The notes under the pieces are model-generated. The model searched no databases and was not told the origin of the DNA. It saw nothing but the letters and a program-made list of their open reading frames with translations. 64,000 bases of DNA, taken from assembly GCA_014084085.1 (NCBI GenBank), contig NPFB01000006.1, forward strand, positions 461,405 through 525,404. Direction: 5' to 3'. Source of the DNA: Hondaea fermentalgiana. Lineage: Eukaryota; Sar; Bigyra; Thraustochytrida; Thraustochytriidae. The translations under genes were made by a program, and so were the position numbers. Position 1 is the first letter of the stretch; each line of letters opens with the position of its first letter. Positions 57,880 to 64,000 of this stretch are shown piece by piece.

Positions 57880-59505
57880 ATGCTCGCCGCGCTGGCGCGC
57901 GTGAGAGAGGTGGTCGGCCTGGGCGGCGGCCGCGGCGCGGGCGACGCGGGAGACCATGGGCAGAGCCTGGCCCCGACCCGCATCCCGGTCGACCGCGTGG
58001 AGGAACTCCTGCGCAGCGGCGGCGTCGTGGACCTCGCCGCGGCGGCGTGCAGGCCGCGCATTGAGGAGCTACGTAAAAGGGCGCAAAAGGCGCTCGAGGG
58101 ACTGCCGCACGACGCCTTCTCGCCAGAGAGCGACCTGGGCGGCGGCCTGGAACGCGAGCTCGGGCTCGACACGAACGCCGACATCAAGACCGAGCTTACC
58201 GTCTTTGACTGTGAGCGCGCGCTGCACATGACTCTTGCGCGACTTTCAGAGGATCGGGCGGCCAAGCGGTTCTTTAGTCGCGCGTATTGTGACCCAAGTC
58301 TCGAGGCGCTTCGACAAGTCATTGAGGACTTTCGCGCCGACCGCATCCATCTCGTCCAGGGCGCGCGTCTGCTGGAGCGTCACGTGCAGTTTGAGCTTTC
58401 GTTTGTGCTCAGTCAAATAGCCAAAAAGGATCGCGAGGCCGCTGCCGCGCAGCGCAAGATCCTCGTCTGTGAACGTAATATCAAGACCCATCATCGCGCT
58501 TTTCAAGAACGCTGTGATGAGCTTGGCATCCTTGGGGGCGACCTTGCCGGGGAGCTCCAACATCGCGCGGTACAGCGTCTGCCTGAAAAGCTTAATGCAT
58601 TAAGGGAAGCGGTGCGTAGTGCTGACGTGGGTGATGCACTCGAGTATTTCGACCAATTCAGAGAATCACAAGGCGCGGCAGAGGTTGGTGGCACAGTAGT
58701 TGCCCTATCAGCACTTCGCGATGCGCGACGTGAATCCCTCTGCGCACAAAACCGATCAAGCGAAGATATGGGCGAGGTGTCCGATGTGCCCGCACAAACC
58801 CCGAGCAGTGGCGCTCTTGTTGAAGGAGACGCAAATCGTGCAACGCAGCTTGCCGAATTGTCTGGTGTGGCTTCGGAAGCTGACGAGATTGATTGGGATA
58901 TTGATCTCGAGGATGACATCCTCAACGTCCACGCAGACCTTGCAAATAATGGCTCCCCGGATGGTGACGCTACACTAAAAGCTGCCGCCCACGTGGTCCC
59001 TGATGGAGATTTGACGTCTCCTGAGGCTCGCGAAGCAGTGCTGCAAGATCTTCTTGTGCTCCGCGCTTTTCTGCGCCAACGTCTTGCTGAAATTGATGCT
59101 CCAAGTGCCGATGCTGCTGCAATGGCCTGGCTCGATGTCGGGGCCGCAACCGCACGATCACGCGCCGATGTCACAAGGTTTCTTGAGGCCGTCTCGAACG
59201 CGGAAAAGCTCTTCCATGACAAGCAGCTTGCCGAACTCACTACAATTTGCCAGGGCGGAGCGTGCTTTCAACGTATGCTTGTGGAGCTTGAGCAGCTACG
59301 CTCGCGCGAGGTCAAGTCGCGCAACAGCGCCAATCGTCTCTCCGCCAAGCGGACGCAGCTCGAGGCCGACAAAAGACGGCTCATACCAATGCGAGGGGCG
59401 CTCGAAGGGCGTGTTCGTGTCCTCAAGGCCGACATGGAGGACGCCTTGCAAGAAGTATTTGATGGCAAACCCTTTGCTATTAGCGGCATTGCGAAATTTT
59501 TGTAA
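57880..59505 (+). CDS. CDK5RAP3: CDK5RAP3 (C53/LZAP), UFMylation adaptor
   Basis: The 541-residue protein matches CDK5RAP3, which joins the UFL1-DDRGK1 (UFM1 E3) complex on ribosomes at the ER and acts in ER-phagy and ER homeostasis. Seen: N-terminal helical part (LTVFDCERALHMTLARLSED), the core LIHLVQGARLL-like region with RHVQFELSFVLSQIAKKDRE, the CDELGILGGDLAGELQ motif corresponding to human QYGITGENVRGEL, a disordered middle with one clear UFM1/ATG8-interacting-type motif DEIDWDIDL at about 335-343, then the C-terminal coiled coil and an ending GKPFAISGIAKFL. Animal versions carry several IDWG motifs, so a single one is a reduction. Length is close to the human 506. ATG 57880 follows very GC-rich sequence. 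Its stop is 87 bases from the convergent DIS3 stop. Confidence 0.88.
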   Translation: MLAALARVREVVGLGGGRGAGDAGDHGQSLAPTRIPVDRVEELLRSGGVVDLAAAACRPRIEELRKRAQKALEGLPHDAFSPESDLGGGLERELGLDTNADIKTELTVFDCERALHMTLARLSEDRAAKRFFSRAYCDPSLEALRQVIEDFRADRIHLVQGARLLERHVQFELSFVLSQIAKKDREAAAAQRKILVCERNIKTHHRAFQERCDELGILGGDLAGELQHRAVQRLPEKLNALREAVRSADVGDALEYFDQFRESQGAAEVGGTVVALSALRDARRESLCAQNRSSEDMGEVSDVPAQTPSSGALVEGDANRATQLAELSGVASEADEIDWDIDLEDDILNVHADLANNGSPDGDATLKAAAHVVPDGDLTSPEAREAVLQDLLVLRAFLRQRLAEIDAPSADAAAMAWLDVGAATARSRADVTRFLEAVSNAEKLFHDKQLAELTTICQGGACFQRMLVELEQLRSREVKSRNSANRLSAKRTQLEADKRRLIPMRGALEGRVRVLKADMEDALQEVFDGKPFAISGIAKFL

Positions 59506-59592
59506 ATCAAATGAGGCATCTATCTTATTTTTACTCTCAGTCCTTTTGCCATCAAGGCGCATCACATGGTGCGGCTCGCAGCGGAAGAAGAC

Positions 59593-62500
59593 CTATGCGG
59601 TGGAGTCTTCCGCCTTGTTGTTCCCGGGCTCAAGGCAGGGGATGCCCGGCTTGACCAACGTGACAATGAGCGATTCTCGGTACGCTGCCGAGCGATGCAC
59701 ATAAAGTTTCACCTTGACCTCATCAAAAACTTGAATCGTGTGGCCCGTCGCTTTGTGGCGAGTGAGCATCTGATCGGCGTCAAAGTCAAAGGCTTGCTTC
59801 GCCTCGGCATCCGACTTGGCAAAGGCAATCTTGCCTTCGATACCATACTCGGGAACCACGACGACAATGCCGCGCTCGCGTACGCGGGATACCATGGCCG
59901 TTGCAGTCGTAGTACGGCCACGGAAGAAGACGACCGTGTGAAGTGCAATCGAGGCGCGCCCGGCCAACTGGGCGTTGTGGTGCCGTTTGTTCAAGTTGTC
60001 GCAGAGCTCCTTCATAGAATCCTTTGACTCGTACGGGACAGGCAGAGGGTCGATGTCCTCTGCTGCAGCAAGTAGACGATGCACCACCACATCGGCATAA
60101 CGACGAATGGGAGAGGTAAAGTGTGTGTAGATTGGCGACGCAAGGCCATAGTGCCTGTACTCTGGCGGCGCAAAGTCGCCCGAAATAAAGTACACTGCTT
60201 GCATCATGCAACGCGTCGTAAGAATGCGAAAGAGCTTGTTGAAAAACGGCTTACCCGGACGCACCGCGGCGTCCAGAGAATCCGCGAGGTTCTTTGAAGA
60301 GTCCACCTTGAGATCCACCCCATGAATTTTGGCCGCTCGCAAGAGTTCATCAAACATCTCCTTGGCAGGGGCTGGATGACGACGCAGCATGGAGCAGCGC
60401 GGGTACCGCTCAACGATTCGTTTGGCCACAGTGATATTCGCAAGCAGCATAAATTCCTCGACCAGGGAATTTGCCTCCTTTTGCTGGTACATTTCGACAT
60501 CCGTAGGGTCGTGCGAATCATTGTCGAGCTTGAACCGCACTTCTTGCGAAGCCAAACTCAACGCGCCAGCGTCAATACGTCTCTGACGCAGCACGCGTGC
60601 AATACGGTTGAGCATGCGGACGTTTTCGGGCAAATCGCCCACGGCTGAAGGGTCGTCAAGCCATGCTTGCGCCTCGCCATAGCTCAAGGCTGCCTTGGAG
60701 TGAATGATGCTCTTGCAGAAACGAACAGACACCTGTCGCAGTCCACGGCCATCTTCTACCTCGCCGGGACCTGAAAGGTCCATGTCTTCCGTTTCCCCAT
60801 TATCACCACTCTTAGATTTGGTCTTTTTGGACTTGGACTTTTTCGTCGCGTCACCGCCATCACCAACCTTGCGTTTCTTCTTTGCGGGCTCATCTGCGGG
60901 GTCGTGAGGAGGCGTGAACTCCCAAATGACTGAGAACGCAAAGCGATCGACGCCGCCTCGCAGAGAACAAATGTCCGTAGTGAGCAGCCCCGGAAGCATG
61001 TCGAGCCGGCGCTCCACGAGATATGTAGACGTGCCGCGGTTGGCAGCCTCCTTGTCAATCTCTGAATCGTGGCGCACAAAGTGCGTCACGTCGGCAATGT
61101 GGACACCGACTTCGAGGTTGCCATTCTCCAAGCGGCGGACGTGCAAGGCATCATCAATGTCTTTGCAGCCTGGCGGATCAATGCTGCACACCGGCAAGTG
61201 CCGAAGGTCTACGCGGCCCTGCGAATTTTCAGGAGTTACTTTCCAAGCCGCGCCCTCGCGCGGGAGACACTTCATGACCTTGCGCGAGAACTCGAGCGTG
61301 GGAATGTCGTGCTCGTGCAAAAGGACTGCCGTTTCCGTCTCACGATCCCCAATGGTGCCAATAACCTTTACAAAATGGCCATCTGGAAAGGCCGAGTAGC
61401 GGTCCCACGAGTCAATGCTGACGAGAATGCGCTTATCCTTGATGGCATCAAGCTGGCGAGTACGAATACGAATCTTGGGGAGTTTGGCATCCACTGGAAC
61501 GACAAGCACGTGCTCTCCTTTGATGACACGAGTCGCGTCGCGTTCGTCAACTGAACCACAATATTGGCGCCAGTTGCGCTTGATGATGCCCACGACCTTG
61601 CCATAGGCGGGCCCGGCGTCACCGCCACTCGATGCCTGACGAGCTTTGCTGGGAAGTTTGGTACCTACCATGCTGGCTTCGCCGGGTTCCTCGGCGACTT
61701 CATCTGCCAGACCAGCGCGGGCGCTCTCGCCCTCGTCTTCGGCCGTGTTCTGCTCGCCGTCGTCAGCATCCGTGGCACTCTCCAGCGCCTCGTTCGCGGA
61801 GAGGCGAACCACCGCCACGCGATCGCCCTCGACCGCACGATTCATGTGTGCATGGCCCTTGATGGTAATCTTCTGGGCTTGACCGTCTGCAGTGTATGCC
61901 ATAATGGTCGCTTCATCGCGAGCGTATGGACTCGATCGAAAGGTCCCCTGCACGACGGTTCCAGCCTTGAGACGGCGATGGATCTCGGGCTCGGAAAAAT
62001 GCGCTGCAAAGCGTGCTGCCTTGGCACCAGAGACTGTGCTCATGCCGTCGGTTTCGGCGTCCGAGGCACCATCATTCTCCTTGCCGGCGAGAAGTTCCAC
62101 GAGACCGGGATGCGAGGCTTGCACAGACTTGACGTACGCGTGAATCGTAACGGCGTGGAGACCGGCCTTGAGAGCCAAGTCGCGATTTTTTCGGTCATTC
62201 GTTACGAGCACGACGCGAGCAATCCCCTCCCCCTCGACGAGTTGCTTGAACCATGCTGTGGCCTCACGAATGAGGCGGTCATTGTAGTCATTGGGCGTCT
62301 CGCCTGGCATTTGGTCTCGCCACGTTTCTCGATGATGTTCATTGGCAAAGGCAACAAAGCAGCGCTTGTCGTCTCTGAGAAGAAGCGCGAGCCGGTTGTA
62401 GACGCTGAGATTGTTCTTTTTCGTCTCCTGAAGGACGGTCTCAAGGAGCACTGCGTTCTGCAGGGGCGCGCAGTCCTCGACCTCGAGCAGGTCCATCTGA

Positions 62501-62742
62501 TGGAGCACAACGTTGGTGTCGAGGACGAGTAGCTGCCGCATGTTGGTTTTTTTGTCTCGGTGCTCGTCGTTGAGGACTTCGCGCAGAGCATCCTCGTCGC
62601 GCAGGTCGCCACGGCCAGCAAGGGTCCCGAAGCCCACATCATCGCGCAGATAACGCTCCCGAACTACGTGTTGCACACGACCGCGTCGCGTGCGCCGGTA
62701 GTACGCATGGCGCGAGCCTTCTCCGTCGCTTGCACCCCACAT
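59593..62742 (-). CDS. DIS3: Exosome ribonuclease DIS3/RRP44
   Basis: The 1049-residue protein is the processive 3'-5' exoribonuclease and endonuclease of the RNA exosome. Order: N-terminal RRGRVQHVVRERYLRDDVGF strand; PIN endonuclease domain from about residue 72 (LVLDTNVVLHQMD with D75, and VLVTNDRKNRDLAL); cold-shock domains; RNB domain from about 515 with the catalytic acidic motif IDPPGCKDIDDALHV; helical RNB core ending in HFTSPIRRYADVVVHRLL; C-terminal S1-like barrel (SRVRERGIVVVVPEYGIEGK). An insert rich in Lys/Ser (KKRKVGDGG, KSKSKKTKSKS) interrupts the RNB domain and may be a nuclear signal. The usual cysteine-containing CR3 segment between the first strand and the PIN domain has no Cys here. 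The frame is open to 62826; ATG 62742 is the first. Confidence 0.95.
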   Translation of the reverse strand: MWGASDGEGSRHAYYRRTRRGRVQHVVRERYLRDDVGFGTLAGRGDLRDEDALREVLNDEHRDKKTNMRQLLVLDTNVVLHQMDLLEVEDCAPLQNAVLLETVLQETKKNNLSVYNRLALLLRDDKRCFVAFANEHHRETWRDQMPGETPNDYNDRLIREATAWFKQLVEGEGIARVVLVTNDRKNRDLALKAGLHAVTIHAYVKSVQASHPGLVELLAGKENDGASDAETDGMSTVSGAKAARFAAHFSEPEIHRRLKAGTVVQGTFRSSPYARDEATIMAYTADGQAQKITIKGHAHMNRAVEGDRVAVVRLSANEALESATDADDGEQNTAEDEGESARAGLADEVAEEPGEASMVGTKLPSKARQASSGGDAGPAYGKVVGIIKRNWRQYCGSVDERDATRVIKGEHVLVVPVDAKLPKIRIRTRQLDAIKDKRILVSIDSWDRYSAFPDGHFVKVIGTIGDRETETAVLLHEHDIPTLEFSRKVMKCLPREGAAWKVTPENSQGRVDLRHLPVCSIDPPGCKDIDDALHVRRLENGNLEVGVHIADVTHFVRHDSEIDKEAANRGTSTYLVERRLDMLPGLLTTDICSLRGGVDRFAFSVIWEFTPPHDPADEPAKKKRKVGDGGDATKKSKSKKTKSKSGDNGETEDMDLSGPGEVEDGRGLRQVSVRFCKSIIHSKAALSYGEAQAWLDDPSAVGDLPENVRMLNRIARVLRQRRIDAGALSLASQEVRFKLDNDSHDPTDVEMYQQKEANSLVEEFMLLANITVAKRIVERYPRCSMLRRHPAPAKEMFDELLRAAKIHGVDLKVDSSKNLADSLDAAVRPGKPFFNKLFRILTTRCMMQAVYFISGDFAPPEYRHYGLASPIYTHFTSPIRRYADVVVHRLLAAAEDIDPLPVPYESKDSMKELCDNLNKRHHNAQLAGRASIALHTVVFFRGRTTTATAMVSRVRERGIVVVVPEYGIEGKIAFAKSDAEAKQAFDFDADQMLTRHKATGHTIQVFDEVKVKLYVHRSAAYRESLIVTLVKPGIPCLEPGNNKAEDSTA

Positions 62743-62900
62743 GGTTGCGCTGGTTCGCCGCCACGGTCCTCCGACGCGCAGGACCTCGTGGTCTCGCCCT
62801 CCAACCAATTTTGTTTGACCTCTCACTCACCTACTGGAGCGAGGAGAGAAAAAAATTGGGTTGCGCAGGTTATAGGCCTATTTTTTTTCTTTTTTGCAGG

Positions 62901-63020
62901 ATGAATCCGCAAGACAAGATAGGCACTGGAACTGTTGCCATGGTTGCTGCTGCTGCTAGCCCACTGCTTTTACTACGGCAGATAGCGAAAATTGTGAAGT
63001 TAAAGAAGAGATGGAATTAG
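62901..63020 (+). CDS. Candidate 39-residue micro-protein
   Basis: Unrecognised. An ATG lies two bases after a strong 3' splice-like signal (a run of T with CTTTTTTGCAG), suggesting a 5' UTR intron or an upstream exon. The product, MNPQDKIGTGTVAMVAAAAS followed by a hydrophobic PLLLLRQIAKIVKL and a basic KKRWN end, could be a tail- or signal-anchored membrane microprotein with a single helix. Its TAG stop overlaps the antisense stop of the flavin monooxygenase (63017-63019). It is divergent from DIS3. The short length leaves chance possible. Confidence 0.35.
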   Translation: MNPQDKIGTGTVAMVAAAASPLLLLRQIAKIVKLKKRWN

Positions 63021-64000
63021 AGCTCCTTCTTGGAGGTTGGCGACGCTGGCGTGACAGCAGTCAACGAAGTGGGTTTACGCGAGACATACTTTTGCAAGAA
63101 CTCCGCTTGCGCGTCTTTGTAGTCGCGATCCTTGTACGAGGTGAAGATCTCGGCATACAAGTTCGGCATTTTGCGAAACCGATTGAGCCCCATCTCATGC
63201 ATCATCTTGTCGAGGAGATAGATGCATCGGCTGCCAATGGCAAAGTAATGTGGTTGCGAAGGCGAGTTATTCGCGTCTTTCCAAGCAGCGATTCTCTCCA
63301 TCTCGTCGAGCATTTCCTCGCGAGGAGGGAGCTCAAGTACACCCCAAAGACGTGCGACGTTCCACAGAGCGGCGATTTCATTCGTGACAATCATCATAAA
63401 ACCGGCATTGAATCCATGAAACACCACATTTGGAATGTCTGGATGGATGGTGTGCCGGTACAATTGAACTCCGAGTTTGTGAGCCTCCATGATCTCGCGG
63501 TACTTTTGCGGAAGCATTGGAAAGTAAATCTTGCCTGCACCAAAGCAAGCCAGAACAGTGTCTGCGTCGTAAGTCTCACCAGACTCGAGTTGCACGCCGG
63601 ACGGAGTGAGACCGTCGACTAGACCTTGCTTGACAATGATGTTGCCGAGCGCCACGTGCCGCATGTAGTTGTTCGGGTAGATGACACCGTTGTTTATGCC
63701 TCTGAGAAAGGTTTTCCCTCTGGACTTGCCCAAGAGTACTTCGCAGCGGCTGAGGTCCTCAACTTGGCCAGGCTTGGCTTCCACAGGAGCGCTGCGGGCG
63801 TCCTTGCGGTGCTGGTTGAACATGTCGTTGGGAACAACTGTCTCCCACATAAAATTAATTACGGCCGAGAGAAATCTGTGCAGAAAGCGCTGCAACATAA
63901 GAGAGTGGTCCCAGCAAGTCACCATAATGGCACCAGAGCGACTCAGCAGCGTCTCTTCGAAAGGCTTGCCGCCCAGGATGTCCGGTACACCCCAGCGCTT
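63017..64000 (-). CDS. Flavin-containing monooxygenase-like, C-terminal part (runs off the right edge)
   Basis: At least 327 residues of an oxidoreductase are visible, entering from beyond the window at position 64000 in frame. The visible part starts KRWGVPDILGGKPFEETLLS and contains the second dinucleotide-binding half (SGVQLESGETYDADTVLACF), then IPNVVFHGFNAGFMMIVTNE, ALWNVARLWGVLELPPREEM and PHYFAIGSRCIYLLDKM. The VLACFGAG stretch sits where FMO and Baeyer-Villiger enzymes have ATGY. The FAD-binding GxGxxG N-terminus is out of the window, so the exact class (FMO, BVMO or related) is open. The C-terminus is SKKEL, which resembles but does not equal an ER-retrieval KDEL. The stop overlaps the micro-ORF stop on the other strand. 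Confidence 0.65.
   Translation of the reverse strand, partial: KRWGVPDILGGKPFEETLLSRSGAIMVTCWDHSLMLQRFLHRFLSAVINFMWETVVPNDMFNQHRKDARSAPVEAKPGQVEDLSRCEVLLGKSRGKTFLRGINNGVIYPNNYMRHVALGNIIVKQGLVDGLTPSGVQLESGETYDADTVLACFGAGKIYFPMLPQKYREIMEAHKLGVQLYRHTIHPDIPNVVFHGFNAGFMMIVTNEIAALWNVARLWGVLELPPREEMLDEMERIAAWKDANNSPSQPHYFAIGSRCIYLLDKMMHEMGLNRFRKMPNLYAEIFTSYKDRDYKDAQAEFLQKYVSRKPTSLTAVTPASPTSKKEL

Noticed and set aside
57588..58064. 158-codon frame overlapping the CDK5RAP3 start
   Set aside because: It becomes Arg/Gly/Pro-rich nonsense over the GC-rich start of CDK5RAP3; at most an upstream ORF.

Overview
The window is nuclear DNA of a gene-dense, GC-rich unicellular eukaryote. Evidence: HBS1, TIM13, condensin-II, exocyst, COG, RPS28, BiP/HDEL, exosome DIS3 and UFMylation genes; GT-AG introns; no operons. 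Coding exons are long and introns rare and short. The four spliced genes I could resolve or propose use donors such as GTAAGT, GTGAGT and GTACGT, and some have ACTAAC-like branch sites. Flagellum-type calcyphosin and a myristoylatable phosphagen kinase, compact spacing and strong C/G-ending codon bias in highly expressed genes would fit a thraustochytrid-like stramenopile. That placement is inference; no marker here proves it.

Layout. 1-12.4 kb: HBS1 (-, partial), TIM13 (+), condensin-II subunit NCAPD3 (-), an ABCG half-transporter (-) and an ACAD10/11-type acyl-CoA dehydrogenase (-). 13.5-19.2 kb: MAEA/GID9 (+), a small membrane protein (+) and an 895-residue orphan (-) whose upstream region holds an (AGAC)n microsatellite with a 100-N gap. 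19.2-22.9 kb has no supportable gene. 22.9-28.8 kb: two tandem secreted purple acid phosphatases (+), and a RhoGEF with DH-PH-FYVE-WW order (-). 28.8-33.9 kb is sparse, with two small spliced genes (an orphan and a SMIM13-like protein). 33.9-43.9 kb: a 1700-residue APP1-type phosphatase with repeated beta-rich modules (+), BiP (-), and RPS28 (+), whose intron directly follows the start codon and whose promoter carries an approximately 21-bp repeat array. 44.2-50.7 kb: SEC15 and COG3 (both -), adjacent vesicle-tethering genes. 50.7-52.9 kb: repetitive sequence with a second 100-N gap. 52.9-64 kb: phosphagen kinase (+), calcyphosin-like EF-hand protein (-), ankyrin protein (+), CDK5RAP3 (+), DIS3 (-), a 39-codon micro-ORF (+) and a partial flavin monooxygenase (-).

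The genes are mostly unrelated housekeeping loci. Loose functional links are HBS1 with DIS3 (mRNA surveillance), SEC15 with COG3 (CATCHR-type tethering) and BiP with CDK5RAP3 (ER homeostasis). I saw no virus, transposon, CRISPR array, rRNA or convincing tRNA. The most original signals are the phased repeat array before RPS28, the domain architecture of the APP1-like protein, the DIS3 without its usual N-terminal cysteine motif, and several very small or spliced genes that a plain ORF scan misses.
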